Notes under the pieces: model-generated
Databases searched by the model: none
Told to the model about the DNA's origin: nothing
What the model saw: the letters and a program-made list of their open reading frames with translations, nothing else
IMG/VR virus record: IMGVR_UViG_3300044681_000429
Span: 1 to 36,267 of that record
Reading direction: 5' to 3' (one strand)
From: a virus
Length of the DNA: 36,267 nt
In this document: piece after piece, positions 15,104 to 22,823 of the stretch
How the letters are laid out: each line of letters starts with the position of its first letter
Position numbering within the stretch: the first letter of the stretch is position 1
Program-made: the position numbers and the translations under genes

Positions 15104-16858
15104 TTAAGCCCCCAGTTGAGCCAATAGTGCTTCCAACGGTGGTGCCCCCTGTGGACCGGCAATGGGAGCTTCCGCGCCCAAGCCAGGCATTGCCAATCCC
15201 GGCATTGTCTCGGGTGCACCCATTGGCATTGCCATTGCTTGACGTTCTCGAGCACGTTCATCAGTCTTGCGCACAGCATCAAACAATGGCTCGTCATTCT
15301 CCACAACAAGCTTGACAAGGTAGGCCAGGTCTTCTGGTTGATATGGACCTTCTGGGTTTGCGGCCTGCTGTTGTATGGACTGCAACAAAGCTGACTCCAC
15401 GCCTTCTGCGATGATTCGGTCATGCTCCAGGTCTGGATCGGAGATGAGCGGATCTGCTTCCCGTGCAGATTCCTTGGACATAAGCCCAACACCCAAACGT
15501 TGTCCCAATCCGATAATAAGCGAGTTGACATCCGATCCAGCAGCCGAATACGCAACGTAGTGGAAATCTGTTTGCCAAACCTTGTTTGGGGTGTACTGCT
15601 CCTGGCCCTGTGTCGTACGACCAGACAAAAAGAATGTCTTGGGTTGGTTACCCCAATAGGCTTTTTCGAGTGCAATCGCAATCTTGTCCTCATGCAACAA
15701 CGAGTTTGCAAAAATTTCTTGCGCTTCTTGTACGCGGTAGTCAACGGTTGCTGAAAGGACGGATTCGCCTCGTCGTCCAGTTCGGATGTTGGTGGCGGAC
15801 TCGCCGCCGAACTCGGCAGGTATCGCACCTTCAAGCCGTTCTTGGCGTTCTAGACGGTCGAGGGCGGTGTCGGTTTTGTAACCAGGATTTAGTTGCAACT
15901 GCTGGATGTCGCCACCTTTAACGACGCCGAGAACGCCAGCTTTACCATCAGCAAGTTGCATAATCTCAGGGTTTTCACCTGGGCGAGCAACAAGATATTC
16001 TTCCGGAAAGATGCCGCGCTCAATCGCAATCTCCGTCAATGCCTGCAAACGGGCACGGGTGTAATACATTCCGAGTACACCATCAAATTGACCACGTGGC
16101 TTGTCAAGCGTGATGCGCGATGGTACAACTGCAAGTGGCATACCGGTGCGGTTGGGGATTGCTTCAAGAAGGATTGCTTCCAATCCCGCACGTTCCGATT
16201 GTGTTAGTTCTGGATTGTCTTCTGCGCCCAACACAATAAGTTGCAGTGAATCGTCACAAACGTATTCAAGGAGCGTGTAGCGGGAGTCGGAGTCAACGCG
16301 ACCAAAACGCAATTGGTCTGCAACAAGCGGACCGTAGTTCTTCAACAGATATGAAGCGGTGACTCGAGAGGTGAAGATGCAGTTTTCTGGCACCATTTCG
16401 TCGTCGTCCATCGGTGCAGCAAACGTGTCCAATGGGTTGCGAATCTCCCACTTGGGGGTCAGGGTGCGGAAGTCTGGCTTCAAGAACACGGGGCTAGACG
16501 AATAGGCAAGAAGGTGGCGGGAGCGACGACGCAATTTCATTTGCATTCGGTTTTCATCCCAAAAACCAAGCATTGCCTTCTTGCGCATACGCGCCATCTT
16601 CTTTGCGTTTTCCGAACCTTCTTTTACCGGAGGAAAGAATGGCGACGGCATTGTGCTAGAGACACGCATTGACATCTGATCCAACCCCTGTACGAGCAAG
16701 TTGGCTACGTTGGTTTTGGCGTTGCGGTCCAACTCGTTGAGTGGTACCACGACATCACCGTTGGCAAGATCGCGCACGCGGCGCATCTGCTCATGTACTG
16801 GTCCTGCAGCCAATCGCCGCTGGTGGTACAGTTCAACGATTTCGTCTAGTGACCTCAT
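15104..16858 (-). CDS. Portal protein, 584 aa
   Basis: ATG at 16858, overlapping the preceding stop (ATGA). The protein has typical portal traits: an N-terminal helix with RSLDEIVELYHQRRLAAGP, a segment GSENAKKMARMRKKAMLGFWDENRM, a beta-rich middle, a PAEFGGESATNIRTGRRGES block, and a long C-terminal helical region ending in a Met/Pro/Gly-rich tail. I recognise this combination from portal proteins of actinobacteriophages. It would form the dodecameric ring through which DNA is packaged and ejected, at one capsid vertex. Length fits the family. The neighbouring terminase and the downstream scaffold and capsid genes support the call. Confidence 0.8.
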   Translation of the reverse strand: MRSLDEIVELYHQRRLAAGPVHEQMRRVRDLANGDVVVPLNELDRNAKTNVANLLVQGLDQMSMRVSSTMPSPFFPPVKEGSENAKKMARMRKKAMLGFWDENRMQMKLRRRSRHLLAYSSSPVFLKPDFRTLTPKWEIRNPLDTFAAPMDDDEMVPENCIFTSRVTASYLLKNYGPLVADQLRFGRVDSDSRYTLLEYVCDDSLQLIVLGAEDNPELTQSERAGLEAILLEAIPNRTGMPLAVVPSRITLDKPRGQFDGVLGMYYTRARLQALTEIAIERGIFPEEYLVARPGENPEIMQLADGKAGVLGVVKGGDIQQLQLNPGYKTDTALDRLERQERLEGAIPAEFGGESATNIRTGRRGESVLSATVDYRVQEAQEIFANSLLHEDKIAIALEKAYWGNQPKTFFLSGRTTQGQEQYTPNKVWQTDFHYVAYSAAGSDVNSLIIGLGQRLGVGLMSKESAREADPLISDPDLEHDRIIAEGVESALLQSIQQQAANPEGPYQPEDLAYLVKLVVENDEPLFDAVRKTDERARERQAMAMPMGAPETMPGLAMPGLGAEAPIAGPQGAPPLEALLAQLGA

Positions 16859-17550
16859 TTGGTTCGCTTTAGTGAGCCTCCGCCACCACGACCACCTTGA
16901 CCGTATTGGCCGCCACGAACTCCTGCTCCGGCACGTGCGGACAAAGATGTTGAGCGCGGTCCAGTAGTTGTGCGAACTTTTGGCTTGCTGCTTGCCTTTG
17001 GTGCTGAAGCAGCTGCTTTCTTTGCTGCTGCAGCCTTGGCTTGGTTGGCTCTGTCGATTGCATCGAGGCGCATTCTTCGCAAAGCTAAAGCTCCGACCCC
17101 GGCTCCACCGCCGACAAGCAAAACTTTTTGTGCGTTGCTCAAACCGCTGGATTGGGATGCGGAAACTGGTGTTCGGACAACATCTACGGAATATTTTTGA
17201 ACGGGTGCCTTGTACGGCATCGGGTTTGACCTAAACGCAGTTTCGGTTTGAGCTTCCGTGTATGTGCGCTTGGCTGCAACGCCAAAACCAGGAAGCGATG
17301 ATCCCGTATTCTTGGTGTTGTTTGTTGAGGTCTTGGACTTTGGTGCCGAGTAAGCAGCACGCAAATTCTTGCGGACGCCGGAAAGGCCGGTTACTTGCTG
17401 AATCTTGGCACGGCCAGATGGAGTGGTGGCAAGTTTTTCAAAGCGTTGACGAAACTTTGCTTTATCTTCCGTGCTCGTTTTGCCGGTTTTCTCAGCAAGG
17501 GACTGTATATAAGCCCTGCGCACTTGGGTAACTTTGTTCTTTTTGGCCAT
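16855..17550 (-). CDS. Basic Ala/Lys/Gly-rich protein with one hydrophobic segment, 231 aa
   Basis: Starts at the ATG at 17550 with an AGGAGCG ribosome-binding site and a TGCTATCTT element 16 nt upstream. The protein is very basic, with N-terminal RRAYIQSLAEKTGK, a Ser/Asn/Thr-rich middle, a hydrophobic stretch near residue 140-155 (VLLVGGGAGVGALALRRMRL) and a Gly/Arg-rich tail (QYGQGGRGGGGSLKRTK). It lies between terminase and portal. I do not recognise a family. The composition would suit a DNA-contacting or membrane-associated internal protein; nothing stronger can be said. Confidence 0.55.
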   Translation of the reverse strand: MAKKNKVTQVRRAYIQSLAEKTGKTSTEDKAKFRQRFEKLATTPSGRAKIQQVTGLSGVRKNLRAAYSAPKSKTSTNNTKNTGSSLPGFGVAAKRTYTEAQTETAFRSNPMPYKAPVQKYSVDVVRTPVSASQSSGLSNAQKVLLVGGGAGVGALALRRMRLDAIDRANQAKAAAAKKAAASAPKASSKPKVRTTTGPRSTSLSARAGAGVRGGQYGQGGRGGGGSLKRTK

Positions 17551-17566
17551 GTCACGCTCCTAGATC

Positions 17567-17575
17567 AAGATAGCA
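17567..17575 (-). promoter_or_regulatory. Extended -10-like element TGCTATCTT
   Basis: In the 27-nt gap between the terminase stop and the 231-aa gene, the minus strand reads TGCTATCTT, 16 nt before the ATG at 17550. It fits the recurring TGCTAnnnT motif. A promoter here would give the portal and head genes their own transcript. No -35 match was found upstream in the terminase coding region. Confidence 0.3.
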
Positions 17576-17577
17576 TA

Positions 17578-19554
17578 CTAAATCCAAGACGGACGCCACA
17601 GACGAGGCGGCTGCTTCACCGGGCCCAACTGAGGCATGTGCAACTCGGCAAACCAATGCGCCATTACCAGGTCGGTACCGTTCTTTTTGTTACGGGTCCA
17701 CGTGGACATTTCTTCGATAAACGCGAGTGTCTTCCAGTTGTCGCGCATGGTGGGTATGCGCACCTGCCCGGAACGCCAAAGCGGCGGCAATAGCGCCTCA
17801 ACACCAAGGTTTTCGTCTAGCTTATTCCTGGAGGTTGTATGAGGAATGACAAGAACACCGTGGAGGGCCTGCCACTTTCGAACGAAGTCGTGTGCAAGGA
17901 GGAAGCGCTGAGCGGCGTTGACCTCAACGATCCAGTGCGAAATTGGGTAGCCCATCTCGAACGACCGGTTTTGCCAAATGTCCATTACGCCGCCATACTC
18001 TCTGCTTCCCGTATCAAATCCGAGAAGTTCCTCCGCCGTTAACTTCGTACGCTCCATGTCAACCAAATAACGAAGGTTGGTATTGGGCTGGTATAGCCAC
18101 CATTGGATGGCCCAGAAGTTGGTGGGGCTTGGGTCAACCGAAGCTATGGAGATAATCGGTGGCTCAAGATTGGGTGGAATGTAACCGGGGCGTCTGTCGT
18201 TGTCGATGCAGCCTGGATACAGGACTCCATCCGGCCCCATGCCACCAGTTGCCCAAACGCGTTCGATCAAGTACTGTCCTTGCGCAAGATCTTCCTGCTG
18301 GTAAATGACTTGGAACTTTGCCGGAGTCGAATGTTTCAGGTACGAAAGATCCTTCCACGACAAGCGATACGGATCGAGTAGTGGTCCTTCCGGCCATGGC
18401 TTGGCCGTGGTCTTTCGTGAGTCGCGTCCGGTATCAAGGTCTTCGTAGTAGGCCTTATAGACCAATCTTTCGTACTTTGATCTGCGCTCTGGCTCTTCTT
18501 CCGGGTTTATTTCCGTAACGTCAGAACCGTCGTATGCGTCCGGATCCTCTTCGTAGGTCACTTTCGATAGACAATGTGCGTAAAGATCTCCGGGCCCAAG
18601 ACGTTGGCCAATGACGGCAAGCAATCCACCCGGATCGCATCGAGCTTCGGCTACGGTGTCCCAGCGTTCAAGTAGTTTGTCGCGGGCAACCGACTCCTTT
18701 GCGTTCTCTGGTGTTGCAACGTCGTCAAACAAACAGAGATCGGCACGGTGGCCGATGAACTCTGAGTCAATGCCATACGAAGAAACCGTTGGTTCCTTGT
18801 TGTCGAGGCCGGATAGGTCCTCTTGTTCGACAATGAACTCTTCCGCACGCCACAATGCGCCAGAAGAGGACGGCTTGAAGCGTCCGTAGTCAACAGACAA
18901 ACATGCTTCTGCGTTTACGGCCAGACCCTTCTCGATGAGGATTGGATCCGGGCTTAGCGGAAAGGGTCTTTCCAGTGTTTCCCTGATGCGTCGGCTGTAC
19001 ATCTTGGCCAATGTCTGAGTTGCGGAGCCAATCAACACGCGAATCTTGCGATTGCGCACGATCATCCATACCGCAAAGTCGTGAAACAAGGTGGACTTGC
19101 CAGCTCCCGGTGGGCAATTGATGACAATAAACTCTTTTTCTGGAGATTCCAGCATTTGAACAATTTTGTATGCGGCATCCACCTGCCACGGACTGGGAAC
19201 TCGGCCTAGGTACCGTTTGCGAAAGTAATCAAAGTCGTCCCATGCACGCTTGGCCTCCGGTTCGAGACGGTCGTACGGAATTACCGGTGGAAGATCGGCA
19301 ACATCCATGGCTGCTTTCCATGCATCCGCCTGAACCCCACCCTGTTTTTTGCGTACCTGCCCCACCTCAACTTCGGCCAAAGCAATTTCAGCTTGTGCTT
19401 TTCTGCGTTTAGCTTCCCACTTTGATGCAGTGTTCACGTGCACGCCGGCAACAGCGGCAGCATCTTTGATTGCCATACCCGCGGCCCTGGATTGCCAGTA
19501 GCGGGCTACGTCTTGTGGGGGGATTTGACGTCTCCCCGAACGACCAGCAGGCAT
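17578..19554 (-). CDS. Terminase large subunit with N-terminal HTH, 658 aa
   Basis: ATG at 19554. Residues about 10-50 read as a helix-turn-helix (DVARYWQSRAAGMAIKDAAA then VAGVHVNTASKWEAKRR). Walker A is CPPGAGKST (147-155) and Walker B is LCLFDD (273-278), followed by an IGQRLGPGDLYAH coupling motif around 315-327. The C-terminal RNase H-like nuclease part begins near IASVDPSPTNFWAIQW. The protein pumps DNA into the prohead through the portal and cuts concatemers. Length is on the large side because of the HTH region, which may bring DNA recognition that is usually supplied by a small subunit; no separate small terminase is recognisable nearby. Confidence 0.9.
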   Translation of the reverse strand: MPAGRSGRRQIPPQDVARYWQSRAAGMAIKDAAAVAGVHVNTASKWEAKRRKAQAEIALAEVEVGQVRKKQGGVQADAWKAAMDVADLPPVIPYDRLEPEAKRAWDDFDYFRKRYLGRVPSPWQVDAAYKIVQMLESPEKEFIVINCPPGAGKSTLFHDFAVWMIVRNRKIRVLIGSATQTLAKMYSRRIRETLERPFPLSPDPILIEKGLAVNAEACLSVDYGRFKPSSSGALWRAEEFIVEQEDLSGLDNKEPTVSSYGIDSEFIGHRADLCLFDDVATPENAKESVARDKLLERWDTVAEARCDPGGLLAVIGQRLGPGDLYAHCLSKVTYEEDPDAYDGSDVTEINPEEEPERRSKYERLVYKAYYEDLDTGRDSRKTTAKPWPEGPLLDPYRLSWKDLSYLKHSTPAKFQVIYQQEDLAQGQYLIERVWATGGMGPDGVLYPGCIDNDRRPGYIPPNLEPPIISIASVDPSPTNFWAIQWWLYQPNTNLRYLVDMERTKLTAEELLGFDTGSREYGGVMDIWQNRSFEMGYPISHWIVEVNAAQRFLLAHDFVRKWQALHGVLVIPHTTSRNKLDENLGVEALLPPLWRSGQVRIPTMRDNWKTLAFIEEMSTWTRNKKNGTDLVMAHWFAELHMPQLGPVKQPPRLWRPSWI

Positions 19555-19563
19555 TACTTGGTT

Positions 19564-20409
19564 CTAAAAATCTTCGTCAATTATCGGGTAAGACTTTTTC
19601 TTTGTTGAACCTTTAGGGACCTTGCCGCCAGCCTTTTTGATTTTTTTTGACAGTCGAATTGCTCGCTCAACACTGTCCTCGTATTTAGAAACATCCATTT
19701 GGTCAACAACTCGAAGCGGTTGATTAGTGACCATGCCCGCTTCTTTGAAACCTTTTACTCTTTCAAGATCGGTCAAAGGCCCAGGAGAGGGTTGGGCGTC
19801 ACTGATTCGTTTGAGATTTTTTGTTGGAGTTTTCGCAACATAAATCGTCGGTTCACGATAACCGGTGGGGACCTGTTTGGAGGTATATGACCTGGTGTCC
19901 CAAAGCAAATCTTTTATGCTGTCAGACTTTTTGTAGGCTTTGGGATTCCAGCCGTAAGCCGCTAAATCGTATGGCATGGCCGCGGAACCAAGTTGGGGTT
20001 TGATTGTTGACAAACCGCTAGTGGCCGATCCATGAACAACAACACTTTGACCAGTCACCTTGTTCACCAGGCGAGCGGGAACACCGGACTCAACAACTTT
20101 ACTCCCTACCTTACTTGCTGCCTTCCCAGCCACTTTTGCTGCCCCCACACCAGCAGCAGCAGCACCCAGATTCACCGCAGCCGTCTTATACAAAGCCGAA
20201 GGCGTAGACGAACCCGTCATCGCCATCCGTTGAGCATCAGAAAGAAGCGCCTGCCCGAACCCGCCAGTAGCCGTATCCGCCGTTTGAGCAATAGCCCTCG
20301 TCGCCTGCATAGCCGCCTGAACCTGCGGATTCGTCCCAGGACCACGACCACCCAACCAAGCACCAACCGTATCCACGATGTCGTTGATCGGATTCTTTTT
20401 ACGTGCCAC
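19564..20409 (-). CDS. Unknown protein with weak ADP-ribosyltransferase-like signature, 281 aa
   Basis: I start at the GTG at 20409 (V/M-ARKKNPINDIVDTVGAWLG); the longer frame to 20592 runs through an inverted repeat and promoter element and looks non-coding. An AAGGG site lies about 12 nt upstream. Residues 79-100 are Ala/Gly/Val-rich and hydrophobic. From residue 124 the sequence reads VVHGSATSGLSTIKPQLGS and later TIYVAKT (188-194). An HG...GL..I.P..GS block followed by a YV-A/T strand is reminiscent of ADP-ribosyltransferase/PARP-like folds, but I cannot identify the catalytic Glu. It is encoded just before terminase; an ejected or virion enzyme is possible. Low confidence in function, high that it is a gene. 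Confidence 0.55.
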   Translation of the reverse strand: MARKKNPINDIVDTVGAWLGGRGPGTNPQVQAAMQATRAIAQTADTATGGFGQALLSDAQRMAMTGSSTPSALYKTAAVNLGAAAAGVGAAKVAGKAASKVGSKVVESGVPARLVNKVTGQSVVVHGSATSGLSTIKPQLGSAAMPYDLAAYGWNPKAYKKSDSIKDLLWDTRSYTSKQVPTGYREPTIYVAKTPTKNLKRISDAQPSPGPLTDLERVKGFKEAGMVTNQPLRVVDQMDVSKYEDSVERAIRLSKKIKKAGGKVPKGSTKKKSYPIIDEDF

Positions 20410-20450
20410 TATTTTTTGCAACCCTTGTTGATTTGTGTCGTGTGGATGAT

Positions 20451-20459
20451 AGGATAGCA
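20451..20459 (-). promoter_or_regulatory. Extended -10-like element TGCTATCCT upstream of the 281-aa gene
   Basis: Minus-strand TGCTATCCT sits 41 nt before the GTG at 20409 and directly downstream of the inverted repeat at 20463-20520. It fits the recurring TGCTAnnnT motif. Because the inverted repeat occupies the -35 position, an activator or repressor may control it. It could start the packaging and head transcript. Confidence 0.4.
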
Positions 20460-20462
20460 CCC

Positions 20463-20520
20463 GTCGGTCCGCGGGCCGTGTTCGGGTTGTTCGCGGTGTC
20501 TCTTTGTGCCGCGGGCCGAC
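20463..20520. repeat. Inverted repeat, 12-bp arms with 34-bp spacer
   Basis: GTCGGTCCGCGG (20463-20474) pairs with CCGCGGGCCGAC (20509-20520), perfect except for one G.T pair. Both arms contain the palindrome CCGCGG. It lies in the 452-bp gap between the 118-aa and 281-aa genes, next to a minus-strand -10 element and about 8 bp from a plus-strand promoter-like sequence, so a regulatory binding site is plausible. No T-run follows on either strand. Confidence 0.45.
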
Positions 20521-20527
20521 ACTTAAG

Positions 20528-20556
20528 TTGCAAACCCAAAAACAACCTGCTACGCT
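20528..20556 (+). promoter_or_regulatory. Plus-strand promoter-like sequence, TTGCAA-17-TACGCT
   Basis: TTGCAA (20528-20533) and TACGCT (20551-20556) are separated by exactly 17 nt, and TGC precedes the -10, giving the same extended form seen in minus-strand elements. It points away from the packaging genes towards 20600-21200, where no plus-strand gene is credible. It could make a short non-coding or antisense RNA over the 118-aa gene, or be chance. Confidence 0.3.
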
Positions 20557-20861
20557 CTGAGCGCCACGTCGAGAGACGCGCACAACACCCAAAGAATACG
20601 GACCCTAAACGGTTACATTCCTCCTCGCTTGCAACAGCCAGGGCAGCATGGTTAGACCGCACGGGATTAGTGGCCTGAAAAGGGGACCGATGATTGTCGT
20701 CTTCTTTCGGTATTCAGACAGACGGGTTCAGACGTAAAACAGAACTTGGGGGGGCTTAGAACTGTTGCGACCGGATCCAGCGACGAAGATGCCCATCGCA
20801 AATACGCCAACGGTTACGAGGGGCGGATAGATAAATATTAACCCTCCCCTCTCCCACGGTG
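20557..20861. other. Intergenic stretch with no gene recognised
   Basis: About 300 bp between the plus-strand promoter-like sequence and the stop of the 118-aa gene. I found no credible ORF on either strand and no tRNA. On the minus strand, just after the 118-aa gene, GAGGGG and CCCCTC could pair across an AT-rich loop (around 20818-20852), a weak terminator candidate. A run of seven G residues lies near 20747. Confidence 0.4.
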
Positions 20862-21218
20862 CTACCTGCTCTTAAAGCCTTTGCTGCCCTTGCCCCGAGT
20901 GCGCTCAAGGGACCGACGACGCTCCTTCTCTATGCCCTGCTGGATATTTTGCAAAATATCCTCCTGCTTTTGATACGGGGTCTTCCACTCCTCAAGCTTC
21001 TTCGCAGAAGGCTTCTTCATGTCTAGAGCCAAAGTTCGCTTAACAACAAACTCAAGAGCTTTGGACGGAGCAGCAGTAACCTCCTTCATATAGCCACCGG
21101 CAATGGCAGCCGACTTGGCAATCTGCTGAAGGGCATAACTGTAGCCCTTGGCCTTCTTGCCGCTTGCGCGCATGTTCTTCTCGAAGTCGTCGTATGGATC
21201 ATTGAGTCCTAGAGGCAT
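20862..21218 (-). CDS. Hypothetical basic helical protein, 118 aa, leaderless
   Basis: Start chosen at the ATG at 21218 (MPLGLNDPYDDFEKNMRASG); the longer frame to 21440 runs into the GC-rich repeat block. No Shine-Dalgarno is present, but TACACT lies exactly 7 nt before the ATG, which fits a leaderless transcript. The protein is helical and basic, with KGYSYALQQIAKSAAIAGGYMK in the middle and a C-terminal KERRRSLERTRGKGSKGFKSR-like tail rich in Arg/Lys. It is the first gene of the packaging side after the GC-rich island. It could be a small terminase-type or other DNA-binding protein by position, but no family is recognised. Confidence 0.6.
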   Translation of the reverse strand: MPLGLNDPYDDFEKNMRASGKKAKGYSYALQQIAKSAAIAGGYMKEVTAAPSKALEFVVKRTLALDMKKPSAKKLEEWKTPYQKQEDILQNIQQGIEKERRRSLERTRGKGSKGFKSR

Positions 21219-21225
21219 GTCGAAG

Positions 21226-21234
21226 AGTGTAGCA
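21226..21234 (-). promoter_or_regulatory. Promoter of a leaderless gene, TGCTACACT
   Basis: Minus-strand TGCTACACT with -10 TACACT at 21226-21231, 7 nt from the ATG at 21218. This spacing puts the transcription start at or next to the A of the ATG. A TTGCAA (21247-21252) lies 15 nt upstream, shorter than ideal for a -35. The same 7-nt geometry recurs at 33427. Confidence 0.5.
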
Positions 21235-21300
21235 GAGTGCAAACATTTGCAAGCACCCCGCAAACAAAAATGAACACACAGATCTGGGGTTATAGATGTA

Positions 21301-22197
21301 TTAGGGGGGGCCTGCCGCGGCACACCCCCGGCTCGAGCTGGCGACGAGCTGGCAGCTTCGCCCGGTTGCGAATGGGGCGTGGGACACCGGGCGAGTGTGC
21401 GAATGGGCGAGGTGCTCCCCGGGTGGGAGCTGCTCGGCAACTCGAACCCGTATGTGCCGGCGTGGCGTGCCTTGCTCGGAATACGGCCGCGTTGTTTGTC
21501 CGGACATTTGCCGGAGAATGTACGGACATTTGCCGGAGAGCTCTACCCGGGCGACATCGAGCACGCTCCCGGAGAGCTCCCGGCGAGCTGCTCGAGTCGC
21601 CCCGGGCGACCTCGAGCTCGTCACCGGGAGCGAGCTCGAGCTCCCGGGCGTTCTGCCGGGGACGAGTCACCGGGGACGAGCTGCCGGGACGCTCCCGGCG
21701 AGCTGCCGGAGAGCTCCCGGTGACATCGAGCTCGAGCTCCCGGGGAAACTGCCGGAGAGCTACCGGGGCGTTCCCGGTGACCTCGAGCTCCCGGGGACGA
21801 GCTGCCGGGGAGCGAGCACCGGGGCGACATCGAGCACCCGGGAGAGCTGCCAGGGGAGCTGCCAGGGGAGCTGCCAGGGGAGCTCTCGATCCACCGGGGA
21901 GCTACCGGGGCGACATCGAGCTCGAGCACCCGGCGAGCTCCCGGTCGTGCTCGAGCACCGGGAGCGCTCGAGCGTCCCGGAATAGCCCGCACCCATCACC
22001 CCGCCCGGCGAGTTTCGAGAGCTCCTAGCGGCTCCTATTGCGTGGTTTCCGCCGGGTCGAGCCCATTCGAGCCCATTCGAGCTCGAGCACCGGGAGCTCG
22101 AGGGGAGCCCGCCCGGTGGAAGGAGCCACCACCACCGGGCGGGACATGGGGACGAGCTCGAGGGAGTCGAGGGAGCTCCCCCGAGCTCGCGGCCGTA
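21301..22197. repeat. GC-rich, palindrome-saturated repetitive block without credible genes
   Basis: Some 900 bp built from permutations of GAGCTC, CTCGAG, CCCGGG, CCGGGGAGCT and GCTGCCGGG. In 21601-21660 alone I count three GAGCTC, two CTCGAG and two CCCGGG. GACATCGAGC recurs near 21553, 21722, 21825 and 21912. A 12-bp unit, GAGCTGCCAGGG, repeats three times at 21844-21882. Long open frames exist on both strands, but they encode only Arg/Gly/Pro/Ser/Glu-rich low-complexity peptides with no start signals, as expected for GC-rich DNA. It follows the last gene of the island operon. Role unknown; recombination-prone or protein-loading DNA, or decayed sequence, are possible. Confidence 0.6.
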
Positions 22198-22734
22198 TCA
22201 CCCAGGCGCGTCGGCTCCGAGCTGCTTCCGCATGGCGCGGAAGGTTTCGGCGTGCGTCGCCACGCGCTCGAGCTGCGCGGTGAGCGGGGAGTCCGGGGCG
22301 ACTATGCCCTCGCCGCACTCGGTCACTTCGGCAAGGCTGCCGAGCTCAACCGCCCGGGCTCGGAATACCGGGTGCTCCTCGAGCGTCACCGCCACGGAGA
22401 GCGCTATTTCCCGGCGCTCCGGGTGCTCGCTCGGTGGGTGGCTCGTATCGGGAGCCGCCGACGCTTCGCACACCACCACGAGCGCCGCCACCCGGTCGAA
22501 CCTCGAGCGGGCGAGCACTCGAGCGGAGCCCTTCGCCACGGCGGTGCGATAGTCCGGGGCTTCGCCTACGACCTCGAGCTCGAACTCGCCCGCCTCGAGC
22601 GGAGTAACCGCGAGCACTCGCACCGGGAGAGTCGAGCGGGCTCCCGCCCTCGAGCGCCGGGCGCGTTCGTTCGCCTGCTCGAGTGTGAGCCGCTCGAGCT
22701 CGAGCACGAGCGGGCTCGAGTTGTGCGCGTTCAT
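22198..22734 (-). CDS. Unknown protein, 178 aa, last gene of the MoxR-VWA operon
   Basis: ATG at 22734 overlaps the stop of the 30-aa gene (ATGA). The N-terminal 40 residues form a charged helix (LELERLTLEQANERARRSRAG). The rest alternates beta-like and helical stretches, including LPVRVLAVTPLEAGEFELEVV, a Val/Ala-rich VAALVVVCEAS strand and a Ser/Pro/His/Glu segment. No catalytic motif or membrane segment is visible, and I do not recognise a family. Codon use is extremely GC-rich and biased to GAG, CTC and CGG, like the rest of the operon and unlike the phage genes outside. By position it belongs to the MoxR-VWA system. Confidence 0.6.
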   Translation of the reverse strand: MNAHNSSPLVLELERLTLEQANERARRSRAGARSTLPVRVLAVTPLEAGEFELEVVGEAPDYRTAVAKGSARVLARSRFDRVAALVVVCEASAAPDTSHPPSEHPERREIALSVAVTLEEHPVFRARAVELGSLAEVTECGEGIVAPDSPLTAQLERVATHAETFRAMRKQLGADAPG

Positions 22735-22823
22735 AGGTCGCCCCCCATCTCGCCCGCTATCGCGGCGGCGATGAGCGCGCCGACGATAACGAGCGCCTGT
22801 GTGAGCTGCGGCTCGTCGTTCAT
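22731..22823 (-). CDS. 30-aa single-pass membrane peptide in the MoxR-VWA operon
   Basis: A very short gene whose ATG (22821-22823) overlaps the stop of the VWA gene by 4 nt and whose own stop overlaps the next ATG by 4 nt, so both ends are coupled. It encodes an acidic N-terminus followed by one hydrophobic helix (ALVIVGALIAAAIAG) and an acidic C-terminus. The precise ATGA overlaps at both ends are the main argument that it is real. A small membrane anchor or regulator for the ATPase-VWA pair is a reasonable guess; too short to assign to a family. Confidence 0.55.
   Translation of the reverse strand: MNDEPQLTQALVIVGALIAAAIAGEMGGDL

Noticed and set aside
20399-20662. Minus-strand 87-codon frame in the gap before the 281-aa gene
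   Set aside because: It runs through the inverted repeat and the promoter element and has no ribosome-binding site or recognisable sequence.
21237-22028. Plus-strand 263-codon frame through the repeat block
   Set aside because: It encodes only Arg/Gly/Ser/Glu low-complexity sequence, has no ribosome-binding site, and frames of similar length exist on both strands, as expected of palindromic GC-rich DNA.
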